Below the pieces are notes generated by a model. It searched no databases and had not been told where the DNA came from. It saw only the letters and a program-made list of their open reading frames with translations. From Soonwooa sp032062245 (GTDB lineage: Bacteria; Bacteroidota; Bacteroidia; Flavobacteriales; Weeksellaceae), in NCBI RefSeq assembly GCF_032062245.1, contig NZ_DAMBQF010000002.1, positions 124,001-188,000 on the forward strand: a stretch of 64,000 nucleotides of DNA, in the 5' to 3' direction. This document shows, piece after piece, positions 24,386 to 33,960 of the stretch. Numbering within the stretch: position 1 is the first letter of the stretch; every line of letters starts with the position of its first letter. The position numbers were made by a program, and so were the translations under genes.

Positions 24386-27300
24386 TTAATTTCGATTTAT
24401 TAAAACCAAAAATCCTTTGAAACTTCGGCCATCACTAACATTAATGATGTACCAATATGTATCTGTTGGCAATGGATGTCCATTGATTTTTCCGTTCCAT
24501 TCAAAAATGCCATTAACTTTGGTTTCGAAAAGCTTCTTACCAAATCGATCCAAAACAATGACTTGAGAATCTTTATAATTTTCTAAACCTTTAATTTTCC
24601 AAGTGTCGTTAATACCATCAGCATTCGGGGAAAAACTATTTGGGATTTCGAAAATACTAATTGTACGTTGGTCGATTATGCATCCCGCTTTTGTTTTAAC
24701 ATAGATGGTGTAATTTCCGTTTTCTAATTTAAATTGGTTAGAGGTTTGCCAGTTGATATTATCATCAGAATATAGATAATTGCCAGCTTCGGACATTATA
24801 ATTGTTACCAAATTATTTTCTATTTGGATATTTTTAATCGTTGCAAGTTTTGCTTTTTTAACAACGACTGATGCCGAGTTTTGACAAGTTTTTTCAGTGG
24901 TGATAGTAACCGAATATGTGCCTTCAGTTTGAGTTTTAATAATTTGAGTTGTTTCGCCAGTATTCCATGAGAAAGTACATCCTGCACAGTCGCCAGCATT
25001 AAGTTCTGCATCGATGCCACTACAAAATTCAACTTCGGGAGGAAGGCTCAGTTTTGGTTTTTTGTTTAAATTAAATTCTAATGTAAACCATTGCGAACAA
25101 CCAACTGTGTTTTTAATTTCGACATTAAAAAGGTTATGCCCAATATTGAGTTTGGCTTTTGTAAAATCAGGCACCAATTGATGGTTACTATCATAAAAAG
25201 TGAATTGTAAACTGGTTATATTAGTAATTAATTTAGTTCTATAATCGTTTAAATTAATAAATTTAAAATCATCTGTTGTATCATTACAAAATGTAGGTTC
25301 AACATAATTTTTAGCAGGTATACTACTATTATTAACGGCAACTTTTACAGCTAATTTATTAATACTTTCACAACTAGAAATTGTTTGTGTTGCATAATAA
25401 GTTTCGCCATCAATAAGTGAAGTTGTTTGGGCTAATAAAATATTTGATGCATTATACCATTTGATATTTTGTCCTGTAAGTGCAATATCTGCTAAGGTCG
25501 GATGTTGTCCAATACAAAAGTTTTGAAAGGAATTTCCAGATGGTGCCACAGGATCTGAAATTTTAACCAAGATTTCTAGTTTTGAACTTTCACAACCGGC
25601 GCTATTTTGTGTGACATAATATTTTTTATTATCAACCAAGGCTGTATTTACTGGTAAAATCGCACCACTCGCGTCATACCATTTTAGGTTAGTCCCAACA
25701 ACTTGGATATCCGAAATTTTTGGATGCTTAATCGCGCACAATTTTTGTGGAGAATTTCCTGTAGGTCTCGGTTGATCGGTAATTTCTACTAGTTGGGTTT
25801 GTGTTTCGGTATTTCCATTTCCGTCATTGTATGTCCAAGTAATTGTATAAAGACCAGGAAGACTATAACTTAAAGGATCTGTCGTTGTTGCTGTAATTTT
25901 TCCTGCACATTTGTCTGTCGCAGTCGGAATTGGTGTCACTACAAAATTACAATCACCAGTTAATTTTGGAAGACTAGGATTGTCAGGAATAGGTTTTTCA
26001 TTATCCCCAACAAAAACAGTCACTGTATAAGTACCATCGCAACCTCCAGTCCCAGTAATGTGACAATAATAAATGCCAGAATTTGCAGTTGTGGCATTCG
26101 TGATAATGGGATTTTGCAGACTGGATGTAAAACCATTAGGACCAGTCCAAGAAAAATTTGTCCCGCCAGACGCTTTTAGTTCGATGCCACTACCAACACA
26201 AATTGGAGAATTTGAGGAGACAAAAGGATTATTAATACAATCACTAAACTTCGAAATAAATGCTTTTCCTGCGGAAGCAGTGTTAGTTGGCATGTATGTT
26301 CCTGGTGTACCAATTCGATCAGAACTGCTAGTTGATCCGCATAGAAAGATTGTTTTTGATGCTTCACTGATTGCAATATCACTTCCTGAGTCAGTTGATG
26401 AGCCTCCAAAATAAGTCGCCCATATTTTTGAAAAATTTAAGCCATTATATTTTGAAATGAAGGCATCGCTATAACCTAAAACTATTCTTTGATAAGCATT
26501 TGTAGTTGAGAATCTTACCTCATCATTCCTTGCGATTCCTACGAGATAGAAATCTCCATTGGATAAAGATTTTACATTTGTAATTGTTGATGGAAAATAT
26601 GAACTTCTAATGATACTACCATTGGTGCTAAATAGTGTATAAAAAGAATTATAACCATTGGGAGCTTGATTTTGATATTGAGGATACTCTCCATCAGAAG
26701 TAGCAATACCTGTCTTACTATAAGTAATACCTGATAACAATACTTTATCATTACCATAACTTATATTGTAGGCGACATCTTCTCCATCACCTCCTAGATA
26801 TGTACCAAAAATTATATTTCCATTGGATGAAAAGGATGCTAAAAAAGCATCAAAGTCTTTGCCTTTAGTGGTTTGATAGCTATTTCCAAAACTAATCCCG
26901 TCATTGCTAAATGTCGTTCCAACCGCGTAGATATTATTTTTTTCGTCAGTTGTAAGATCTGTGATTTTATTTTGTAAACTTCCTCCAAAGTATGAACCCC
27001 AAATTAACTGTCCGCTTGTAGAAAATTTTGCGATGAAACCATCATAAACCTGATTGCTGGCGTTTCCTGCATTTGTTCCGTTTGTTGATATTCTCGTTTT
27101 ACTATTGGTTGAGCCTCCAATTACAATATCATTATTTTGGTCAATTGAAAGTGCTGATAAAATCTCGGCATCTTCACCCCCATAATAGGTTCCCCATATT
27201 CTTGTACCTCCAGGATTAAGCTTAATAATGAATCCATCAAATCCATCAGAGGCTGGTAAAGCGCTTTTGTATGTTCCAGGTGTACCATGGTTTTCGTAAG

Positions 27301-28390
27301 TTGTTGACCCTGTTACAATAATATAATTGTTTTTATCTATTGCTACACGATTTGTTGTACTTCTCAAATAGGTGCTAAATAGGCGTTGTCCATCTTTGTC
27401 AAATTTCGTCAAATAGCCATCAACTTCAAATATATGCGGATTTGTAGACCAATGATTATTAATGTAAGACCCGGTGGTTGCAAGATTTGATCTACTATAG
27501 GTTAGTCCAGTAAATATTACATTGTCAAAAAGATCTTTTGTCATAAAACTAGCAGAATCATCATTATCTCCACCAAAAAAACTCCCCCAAATCCTTGTTG
27601 GCACAGGATCTATAACAATGGTTTTATCAGAAATGTTAACTTCAGAATCAAAACCAAATGTTTGATTTCCTAAATCTTTGAAATTAACAACAATGTTTTG
27701 TTTTGAATTAGAATGTTCTATCCAAGAGTTAGGAATGTTTTCTTGCATTTCTCCAAAACGGAGTGCCATAGCGAGTTTGCCATCTTTTAATTTGGTTTTG
27801 GCACCTTCAAATTTCATTTTGATGTCTGATACTTTTCCACCTGGATGAACTAAGAAATTATATTCTACGGTTTTTGTAGAATCTTTAGGTTTAAAAAATA
27901 CTAAATCAACATTATTATAAACATTTTTGTAAACAATTCGCTCATAACGATGCACTTTTTCAACCCCTTTTGGGTTGTGCTCTAGATTGTAATAATTCTC
28001 ATAATCTGGCGATTTTCCGTTAGCTTCAATTTGGACATTAGTGTTGGCATTAACGAGATTGATGTCGACACGATGATATTTAGAAGTATATTCGACCTCT
28101 TGATTTTGCTTTTTCTGAAGCTTAGGATTAATGGTATTTTCAGAAGTTGCTTGTTTCTTTTTTGATACTTTTTTTTCAACTTCATAGACATCATAAGAAA
28201 AACCAGTTTTCTTGATTTGGACATTTAATCCCGCGGAATTAAAAAGATACTTAACCTCAGGATTTGGCTTTGCCTTTTGGTCAATAATTTGACCTTTATT
28301 TTCGTAGAAATAATATTGATTTTGATACTTATTTTGAGCCAGTAGAAACGTAGCAATACTTAAAAAAACAATAGTAAAAATTCTCTTCAT
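24386..28390 (-). CDS. Giant secreted SBBP beta-propeller protein with gliding motility-type (T9SS type B) C-terminus
   Basis: A 1334-residue exported protein. It has a signal peptide (MKRIFTIVFLSIATFLLAQ), an N-terminal beta domain (about 20-270, VDLVFFKPKDSTKTVEYNF), many SBBP-type propeller repeats to about 700 (repeated WGSYFGG/FGTYLGG-like strands, for example SYFGGSLQNKITDL, IFGTYLGGDGEDVAY), Ig/PKD-like modules about 715-1100 (SGIELKASGGTNFSWTGPNG), and a CHU_C-like T9SS type B sorting domain at the end (IPNSFSPNADGINDTWKIKG ... FKGFLVLINRN). It is probably a surface adhesin-like protein; the substrate is unknown. The ATG at 28388-28390 was chosen because a TATCTTTG box overlaps the alternative TTG start 24 bp upstream. 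Confidence 0.88.
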   Translation of the reverse strand: MKRIFTIVFLSIATFLLAQNKYQNQYYFYENKGQIIDQKAKPNPEVKYLFNSAGLNVQIKKTGFSYDVYEVEKKVSKKKQATSENTINPKLQKKQNQEVEYTSKYHRVDINLVNANTNVQIEANGKSPDYENYYNLEHNPKGVEKVHRYERIVYKNVYNNVDLVFFKPKDSTKTVEYNFLVHPGGKVSDIKMKFEGAKTKLKDGKLAMALRFGEMQENIPNSWIEHSNSKQNIVVNFKDLGNQTFGFDSEVNISDKTIVIDPVPTRIWGSFFGGDNDDSASFMTKDLFDNVIFTGLTYSRSNLATTGSYINNHWSTNPHIFEVDGYLTKFDKDGQRLFSTYLRSTTNRVAIDKNNYIIVTGSTTYENHGTPGTYKSALPASDGFDGFIIKLNPGGTRIWGTYYGGEDAEILSALSIDQNNDIVIGGSTNSKTRISTNGTNAGNASNQVYDGFIAKFSTSGQLIWGSYFGGSLQNKITDLTTDEKNNIYAVGTTFSNDGISFGNSYQTTKGKDFDAFLASFSSNGNIIFGTYLGGDGEDVAYNISYGNDKVLLSGITYSKTGIATSDGEYPQYQNQAPNGYNSFYTLFSTNGSIIRSSYFPSTITNVKSLSNGDFYLVGIARNDEVRFSTTNAYQRIVLGYSDAFISKYNGLNFSKIWATYFGGSSTDSGSDIAISEASKTIFLCGSTSSSDRIGTPGTYMPTNTASAGKAFISKFSDCINNPFVSSNSPICVGSGIELKASGGTNFSWTGPNGFTSSLQNPIITNATTANSGIYYCHITGTGGCDGTYTVTVFVGDNEKPIPDNPSLPKLTGDCNFVVTPIPTATDKCAGKITATTTDPLSYSLPGLYTITWTYNDGNGNTETQTQLVEITDQPRPTGNSPQKLCAIKHPKISDIQVVGTNLKWYDASGAILPVNTALVDNKKYYVTQNSAGCESSKLEILVKISDPVAPSGNSFQNFCIGQHPTLADIALTGQNIKWYNASNILLAQTTSLIDGETYYATQTISSCESINKLAVKVAVNNSSIPAKNYVEPTFCNDTTDDFKFINLNDYRTKLITNITSLQFTFYDSNHQLVPDFTKAKLNIGHNLFNVEIKNTVGCSQWFTLEFNLNKKPKLSLPPEVEFCSGIDAELNAGDCAGCTFSWNTGETTQIIKTQTEGTYSVTITTEKTCQNSASVVVKKAKLATIKNIQIENNLVTIIMSEAGNYLYSDDNINWQTSNQFKLENGNYTIYVKTKAGCIIDQRTISIFEIPNSFSPNADGINDTWKIKGLENYKDSQVIVLDRFGKKLFETKVNGIFEWNGKINGHPLPTDTYWYIINVSDGRSFKGFLVLINRN

Positions 28391-28411
28391 CGAGCTTTTT
28401 GTAAATTTCGG

Positions 28412-28419
28412 CAAAGATA
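28412..28419 (-). promoter_or_regulatory. Promoter -7 box TATCTTTG for the SBBP gene
   Basis: Exact TAnnTTTG on the minus strand followed by CC, 21 bases before the ATG at 28390. It excludes the upstream TTG as start codon. Confidence 0.65.
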
Positions 28420-28437
28420 ATCTTTTTTAACAAAATT

Positions 28438-29529
28438 TTAAGAAGCCCACCAAGCTGCAAATTCTTGATTTTTATTATTTAAATCCACCTTTTCGCCAAT
28501 CATTGGTGTGAAGATTTTAAAGTTTTTGCCTTGACTATTTTCTGTAATTTTCTCTAAAGGCTCTTTCCAAGAATGCATGGCTAAAGCAAATTTTGAAGAA
28601 TGAACAGGGATAACATTTTCGGCTTGTAGATCTTCGATAACATTTATAGTTTCGGACGGCAAAGTGTGGATGTAATGCCAACGCTCGTTATATTGTCCAT
28701 TTTCGAGAATTGCCCAATCAAAAGAACCGAACTTTTCACCAATGTTTTTAAAATGTTTTCCGTAACCACTATCGCCACCAACAAAAATGTTATGACGATT
28801 AGATTTTAAAACAAAAGAGGACCAAAGACTGATATCTCTTTTCAAGCCTCGTCCAGAAAAATGTCGGGCTGGGGTAGAAGTGATGTGGATATTTTTTTCT
28901 AAAACCGCATCTTCGTACCAATCCAGTTCTATCAATTGGTTTTCTGCAAATCCCCAACGTTCGAGATGTGCACCAACACCCAATCCACAAATGATTTTCT
29001 TAATTTTTGGTTTTAAACTTTTTAAAGTTTTATAATCCAAATGATCGTAATGATCATGCGTAATAATCAAATAATCGATCTCAGGAAAATCATCCGATTG
29101 ATAAATATCCGAACCTTTGAAAGATTTTGTTGTACCTGCAATTGGCGAAGCGTTGCCACTAAAAACTGGATCCACCAGAAACTTTGTCCCATCAACCTGA
29201 AAATAGTAAGATGAATGTCCCATCCAAACTAAAAATTCGTCATCAGTATTTTGAGATTTTAATTCAGTTTTTTTTGAAGGAATGGCTTGTTTTGGCGTTT
29301 TATTAGGAACCTTTTGTGTTAAAAAATCCCACATAACTTTTTTGGGTGTAAAGCCTTCTCCGAAGTTAGGCGTATGTTCTATATTTTGAAAACGTCCTTT
29401 TCGGAAGTTTGCAGATTTTTTAATTCTTTCGAGGCGACGACCTTTAGATTTAGAACCAAAAATCGGTTGTTGCATAAATAGAAAAACTGTAGTAGCAATT
29501 GCTAAAACGATGATAAGTATAAAATACAT
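28438..29529 (-). CDS. Membrane-anchored metallo-beta-lactamase fold hydrolase (NAPE-PLD/UlaG-like)
   Basis: A 363-residue protein with an N-terminal membrane helix (2-18, YFILIIVLAIATTVFLF), a basic linker and an MBL-fold domain from about 95. The metal ligands are visible in LIITHDHYDHLDY (HxHxDH), in TPARHFSGRG, in GGDSGYG and in VIPVHSSKFAL. The architecture and the WMGHSSYYFQVDG start of the domain resemble bacterial NAPE-PLD-like phosphodiesterases, but the substrate is unknown. It lies three bases after the zinc-ribbon gene, so the two share a transcript. Confidence 0.87.
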   Translation of the reverse strand: MYFILIIVLAIATTVFLFMQQPIFGSKSKGRRLERIKKSANFRKGRFQNIEHTPNFGEGFTPKKVMWDFLTQKVPNKTPKQAIPSKKTELKSQNTDDEFLVWMGHSSYYFQVDGTKFLVDPVFSGNASPIAGTTKSFKGSDIYQSDDFPEIDYLIITHDHYDHLDYKTLKSLKPKIKKIICGLGVGAHLERWGFAENQLIELDWYEDAVLEKNIHITSTPARHFSGRGLKRDISLWSSFVLKSNRHNIFVGGDSGYGKHFKNIGEKFGSFDWAILENGQYNERWHYIHTLPSETINVIEDLQAENVIPVHSSKFALAMHSWKEPLEKITENSQGKNFKIFTPMIGEKVDLNNKNQEFAAWWAS

Positions 29530-29532
29530 AAT

Positions 29533-29883
29533 TTAATTCGAAATGTTTTTGACCAGCAAAATCCAATCATCTTCCAAAAATTTGTAACCTTGGTCGTAGA
29601 CAAATCTATATTCCGAAGCGTTTTTGTACACAACTATCTGTGTAAAATACTCGAAACTGAATCCCAAAGCCAACAATTTTGATTTTAAAATTTTGGTTTT
29701 ACCGTCAATATTGCAATCTGTCAAAATACGATGATTCTTGCGAAGTTGATAATTGATATTTCGCATCAGATTAGTCGTGTCTTTATTGATTCGGTTGTTG
29801 TAACTGTTGCGACAAGCATCAGAACAAAATTTTTTATCAGAGCGACCAACGATTTTTTCGCCACATTCTGGACAAGTTTGCAT
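29533..29883 (-). CDS. Small zinc-ribbon protein
   Basis: A 116-residue protein starting MQTCPECGEKIVGRSDKKFCSDACR, where CPEC and CSDAC form a four-cysteine zinc ribbon of the DUF2116/YacG type (residues 4-25). The rest is helical then strand-rich (ILKSKLLALGFSFEYFTQ, VYDQGYKFLEDDWILLV) and carries no other motif. The ATG at 29881-29883 sits at the start of the zinc ribbon and was preferred to a start ten codons upstream. It is three bases ahead of the MBL hydrolase. Function unknown; nucleic-acid or protein binding is possible. Confidence 0.78.
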   Translation of the reverse strand: MQTCPECGEKIVGRSDKKFCSDACRNSYNNRINKDTTNLMRNINYQLRKNHRILTDCNIDGKTKILKSKLLALGFSFEYFTQIVVYKNASEYRFVYDQGYKFLEDDWILLVKNISN

Positions 29884-30014
29884 GGTGTTAATATTCAGTT
29901 TCGGAAGAATCAAAAACTATTCCCTTCAATAAAAATGCTCGTTTTGACTGCTTTTAAAATCAAAATTATCATGTTTTAATACAAGAAAATAGATTTGCTC
30001 CGAAGATTAATAAC

Positions 30015-30022
30015 TAAATTTA
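30015..30022 (+). promoter_or_regulatory. Probable promoter of the M49-like peptidase gene (TAAATTTA, TTTG upstream)
   Basis: TAAATTTA matches seven of eight positions of TAnnTTTG, with a TTTG at 29994-29997, 17 bases upstream. Confidence 0.45.
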
Positions 30023-30037
30023 CACAAATTAATTCTA

Positions 30038-31687
30038 ATGAAATCAAAAACAATTATACTTGGCTTATTAGCTGTTTCGGGTTTGTTAACCAATTTTTCG
30101 GCTCAGAAAAAAACAACTAAAACAAAGGCAAAAATTACAAAAATGCAAGAGTCTTATCCTTTTCAACAATACGCAAAAGTTGACCTAACAACCGATATTT
30201 CGCATTTAACAACGAAAGAAAAAGAAGTTTTGAAATTAATGTTCAAAGCTGCAAAAGTGATGGACGATTTGTTTTGGCAACAAGCTTACGGTGACAAAAC
30301 TAAATTGTTGTCCAAATTATCTGGTGAAGCGAAAGATTATGCTATCATTAATTATGGACCTTGGGATCGTCTTAATAACGAAAAGCCATTCGTAGCGGGC
30401 GTTGGTGCAAAGCCAGTAGGTGCGACTTACTATCCAACTAACATGACAAAAGCTGAGTTTGAAAAGGCGGATGTTAAAGACGGAAAATCGGCTTATTCTG
30501 TTGTTAAAAGAGATGATAAAGGCAAGTTATATGCGGTGCCGTATTCGGTAGAGTTTAAAACTAAATTGCAAGAAGCTGCAAATTATCTGAATGAAGCGTC
30601 GACAATCGCGGAAGATGCAGGTCTTAAAAAATATTTGAAGCTTCGTGCAGAAGCTTTAATGACGGACAATTATTATCCGAGCGATTTGGCGTGGATGGAC
30701 ATGAAAAACTCAAATTTGGATTTGGTTATTGGCCCAATCGAAAATTATGAAGACCAAATGTTTGGTTACAAATCATCTTTTGAAGCTTATGTTTTGGTGA
30801 AAGATGTGGAGTGGAGTAACAAGTTGGCGAAGTTTGTGAAATATCTTCCCGAGTTGCAAACCAATCTTCCTGTAAAAGCAGAATATAAGAAGGAAGTTCC
30901 AGGGACAGATTCGGATCTTAATGCCTATGATGTCGTATTTTATGCTGGGGATTGCAACGCAGCTGGAAAAACCATTGCTATTAACTTACCAAATGATGAG
31001 AAAGTTCAATTAGAAAAAGGAACGAGAAGATTGCAACTTAAAAATGCGATGAAAGCTAAGTTTGATAAAATTTTGGTTCCGATTGCAACTTCGCTTATCG
31101 ATGAAAGTCAACAGAAGAATATCAAATTTGATTCGTTCTTTTCTAACGTGATGTTCCATGAAGTGGCGCACGGCTTAGGCATTAAAAATACAGTTAACGG
31201 CAGAGGCTCTGTTCGCGAAGCATTGAAGGAAGCTAACTCAGCTTTGGAAGAAGGAAAAGCGGATATCCTAGGACTTTATATGGTTAATCAACTGTTACAA
31301 AAAGGCGAATTGTCGGGAAGTAAAGAAGATTATTTCGTAACATTTTTAGCTGGGATTTTCCGTTCGGTGAGATTCGGGGCAAGTTCGGCGCACGGCACTG
31401 CGAATATGATTGCGTTTAATTACTTTGCTGAAAAAGGCGCTTTCGAAAAGTCAGCCAACGGACGATATAAAGTTAATGTTCCGAAGATGGAAGCTGCGAT
31501 GAATGGCCTTTCAGAACTGGTTTTAACATTACAAGGTAACGGCGATTATGACGGCGTTAAAAAATTGTATGCCGAAAAAGGTATTATCCCAGCAGATTTA
31601 CAAAAAGATCTTGACAAGCTAAAAACACATAATATTCCTGTCGATATTGTTTTTGAACAAGGTCCTCAAATGTTAGGTTTGAAATAA
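30038..31687 (+). CDS. Exported dipeptidyl-peptidase III-like (M49) zinc peptidase
   Basis: A 549-residue protein with a signal peptide (MKSKTIILGLLAVSGLLTNFSAQ). The zinc site reads HEVAHGLG with H374, E375 and H378, and the second part EEGKADILGLYM supplies E404/E405 and D409, the pattern of family M49 (DPP III). Classical DPP III has HExxGH with one extra residue; here the motif is a plain HExxH followed by GLG. The upstream strand GPWDRLNNEKPFV is also M49-like. It probably trims peptides in the periplasm. The gene is monocistronic and ends at a strong terminator. Confidence 0.82.
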   Translation: MKSKTIILGLLAVSGLLTNFSAQKKTTKTKAKITKMQESYPFQQYAKVDLTTDISHLTTKEKEVLKLMFKAAKVMDDLFWQQAYGDKTKLLSKLSGEAKDYAIINYGPWDRLNNEKPFVAGVGAKPVGATYYPTNMTKAEFEKADVKDGKSAYSVVKRDDKGKLYAVPYSVEFKTKLQEAANYLNEASTIAEDAGLKKYLKLRAEALMTDNYYPSDLAWMDMKNSNLDLVIGPIENYEDQMFGYKSSFEAYVLVKDVEWSNKLAKFVKYLPELQTNLPVKAEYKKEVPGTDSDLNAYDVVFYAGDCNAAGKTIAINLPNDEKVQLEKGTRRLQLKNAMKAKFDKILVPIATSLIDESQQKNIKFDSFFSNVMFHEVAHGLGIKNTVNGRGSVREALKEANSALEEGKADILGLYMVNQLLQKGELSGSKEDYFVTFLAGIFRSVRFGASSAHGTANMIAFNYFAEKGAFEKSANGRYKVNVPKMEAAMNGLSELVLTLQGNGDYDGVKKLYAEKGIIPADLQKDLDKLKTHNIPVDIVFEQGPQMLGLK

Positions 31688-31700
31688 TTTAATAATAAAA

Positions 31701-31727
31701 AAACAGAAGTTATTTTTAGCTTCTGTT
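31701..31727 (+). terminator. Terminator of the M49-like gene
   Basis: AAACAGAAG pairs with CTTCTGTTT (one further G-U pair) around a short AT loop, followed by a long T run. Confidence 0.85.
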
Positions 31728-31895
31728 TTTTTTGTTTTTTCAAAGATTTTTTTAATCTATAATGTGGTTGTTAGTCAGTGTTTTAGTTTTATAATATAAT
31801 AAAAAATATTAATAATACATTAAAACTAAAAAAGCATTCTTATCGAAAAATATAGTGTCAAAAAGCAGTTTGAAAAAAGCAGAATTTTTGTAAAA

Positions 31896-31914
31896 ATACC
31901 TAGAACTAGGTATT
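31896..31914 (+). promoter_or_regulatory. Palindromic operator-like motif ATACC-N6-TAGGTATT, copy 1
   Basis: AATACCTAG-AA-CTAGGTATT is a perfect 9+9 palindrome. It ends 20 bases before a -7-like TAATATTG (31935-31942), so it occupies the -33 region of the promoter for the disrupted gene at 31968. A second copy with the same spacing is at 46510-46528. Confidence 0.6.
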
Positions 31915-31967
31915 AAAAAGTCCAAAACATAGTCTAATATTGTGTGAGCAATAAAAAGTATTTAACT

Positions 31968-32629
31968 ATGAAAACTCTATTTTTACTTTGTACAATTTTT
32001 GCTTTTACGAATGTAACAGCTCAAAAAGTGACTGTGTCGACATCTGAAAATGATGCTAGTATTATTGTCAATGGACAATTGGTTGGTCCGGAACTTATCT
32101 TTTGAAAGTGGATAAAAGTGAATGTTATAATGTTAAGGAGCAGAAAACAGAATTTTTAAAATATGAAGCCACCGTTTGTGGAAAGAAAGCAGGACCAGAG
32201 CCACCTAAAACTTTGTTTTTCAATATGAAAACGAATGACTCCGAAGAAGCATCTATTAAAACGGATCAGGCTAATATTGATTTCGAAATTGCTGTAAATC
32301 CAGACCTTTCAATTTCTGACGCGTGGAAGTTGACTACCCAAATTGTGACAGACTATTTTGACGCAATCGAGGTTAGCGACAAAGAAACTTCTTATCTGCG
32401 AACAGCTTGGAGTATTCAATCCTTTCAACAAAATACAATCCGTACTAGGCTTATTGTTAAGTTATCAAAATCGAATCCATTAACTTTTAAAGTTAAACTT
32501 AATAGCGAATATTCTGGTGCTAGTGGAACCAGTGTAAAGGCAGATGAACAGTTCCGTGATTGGGATCGTGTGCTTAGAAAATATCAAAATGTGATTAGCG
32601 ATTTTTCAACTAGATTGTCTAAGAAATAA
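31968..32629 (+). pseudogene. Secreted PEGA-like protein, frameshifted
   Basis: The reading frame from the ATG at 31968 encodes a signal peptide (MKTLFLLCTIFAFTNVTAQ) and the start of a PEGA-like strand (DASIIVNGQLVG), then meets TGA at 32103-32105. The sequence SGTYLLKVDKSECYNVK, which naturally continues that domain, is in the +2 frame from about 32087 and runs to a stop at 32627-32629. One missing base within 32085-32088 (GGTCCGGA where GGTTCCGGA would keep frame) explains it. The intact product would have about 220 residues, with function unknown. Either a real mutation or a sequencing error is possible; two neighbouring genes are also broken. Confidence 0.8.
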
Positions 32630-33127
32630 GCAAGTCACTTAGTTTTCCCATAGTCATATTAACCGAAGTCCAAATTTTCTTATTGATTTGGACTTCTTTT
32701 TTTAAGTCTAGATTTATTCTAAAACCTATTTTTTCGTAACATTTTATTGCTGATGTATTCCAGTCAAAGACGTGTTAAGTTCGGCGGTTTTATTTTTAAA
32801 TTTTTTAAAATCAAAATCCAAAAGTCTTTCAATAATAATCTGTCCATAACCTTGTCCGCGATTTTCTTTTTCGCCAATCAAAATTCTGCCAAGAAGAAAG
32901 CTGTTTTCTTTTTTCAAAATTTGAGCATAAACTATTAATTTTTCATTTTTAAAAACTGAAAAAGCATAGCGATTCTCTTGTTTTAAATCTTCAATAAATT
33001 GTTTTTTAGTTAACGGAAAAACTAAAGCTGAACCAGCAAGTTGCATTAGATCTTCATTAGTTGTGATCCAATTATTTAGCAATTCAAAATCATCTTCCGA
33101 AAATGTTTTTAATAAAATATTTGTCAT
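32619..33127 (-). pseudogene. GNAT-family N-acetyltransferase, frameshifted near its C-terminus
   Basis: From the ATG at 33125-33127 the frame gives a GNAT domain (LKTFSEDDFELLNNWI, RILIGEKENRGQGYGQIIIE, the acetyl-CoA-binding region) but ends after TAELNTSLTGIHQQ. In another frame the conserved tail continues VFDWNTSAIKCYEKIGF, then KIWTSVNMTMGK, to a stop at 32619-32621. The change of frame lies at 32771-32773. The corrected gene overlaps the 3' end of the convergent PEGA-like gene by 11 bp, and that gene's terminator is inside its coding part. Confidence 0.8.
32665..32696 (+). terminator. Terminator of the PEGA-like gene, embedded in the GNAT coding region
   Basis: GAAGTCCAAA (32665-32674) pairs perfectly with TTTGGACTTC (32687-32696), followed by seven T. 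The same bases encode KKEVQINKKIWTS of the frame-corrected acetyltransferase on the other strand. Confidence 0.8.
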
Positions 33128-33132
33128 AAAAA

Positions 33133-33771
33133 TTATTCCTCAACTGGATCAAAATTAGAAAAGAAGGTCGCGCCCTCATCAGACTTATAGGCTTGTTTTT
33201 TTAATAAAAATTCTTTGCCTTTCACAATCTTGTAGCTAGAGATACTGTCATCATAAAATTCAACTTTTCCGAAAAGGTTCTAATATATTTTTCTTAATTT
33301 AAAAAAAATAAGTTGCGCTTCCATCATAAAAAATGTCTGAGGTTACACAATCTCTTTTCTCGTTGTAATGCAAATTGGGATAATTCGCAGAGTTTTCCTC
33401 ATCGATAAGTTTCTGCGATTTTGGATAAAAAACAAATAACCGATTAATTTCATTGGCTCCGCGCGCTGCCTGTGCAAACGAAATCTTGACATCCTTGTAG
33501 CCATCATTGTTGAGGTCTTCACTTGTGTCAACAGAGAGAACGAAATTTTTTTTTGAAAACGATAATCTTTAAGTTTAATCCATTTTTTATTTATTTTTTT
33601 AAACAATGAAAAACTAACCAAAGCCTCTTCATTAAGATTTTTTTGTACAACATCCAATTTGTAGTGATTATTTTTAATAACAGTTGTAGAATCCAAAAAC
33701 TTTTGTGTTTCCTGAAAAGAGTGAAAATTTGTAAAAACTAAAATAATAATTACTAGAAAAGAAATTTTCAT
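33133..33771 (-). pseudogene. Secreted protein of unknown function with several disabling mutations
   Basis: The ATG at 33769-33771 starts a signal peptide (MKISFLVIIILVFTNFHSF). After YRFQKK the frame is lost in a run of nine T (33546-33554, plus strand); the sensible continuation NFVLSVDTSEDLNNDGYKD ... NEKRDCVTSDIFYDGSATY is in the next frame and stops at a T8/A8 run near 33301-33308. A further piece, NLFGKVEFYDDSISSYKIV ... NFDPVEE, follows in a third frame, preceded by an in-frame TAG (33280-33282). DLNNDGYKD is a calcium-loop-like repeat motif. It ends five bases before the GNAT start, so they formed an operon. Confidence 0.78.
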
Positions 33772-33824
33772 TTTTATGTTTTTGAATACTAAATCTACAA
33801 AAAATTGTATTTCAAATACTTATT

Positions 33825-33847
33825 CGTTTACAAACGACTACAAACGA
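33825..33847. promoter_or_regulatory. Operator-like repeats (ACAAACGA twice, inverted CGTTT) upstream of ssb
   Basis: CGTTT-AC-AAACG is an inverted pair at 33825-33836 and ACAAACGA recurs at 33830 and 33840, exactly one helical turn apart. It lies between a broken minus-strand gene and ssb; a -7-like CAACTTTG is at 33889-33896. Confidence 0.45.
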
Positions 33848-33960
33848 TTTTAAATATTTTATAACCGACTAATATTTTCTTATTCTCGCAACTTTGTCAC
33901 AGAGATTCAGGAAAAGAAATGACGACCAGAATCTAGTTGTATAATTAAAATTTTAAAATT

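Noticed and set aside
24386..28414. Using TTG at 28414 as the start of the SBBP protein
   Set aside because: It overlaps the -7 box at 28412-28419; the ATG at 28390 gives a normal signal peptide.
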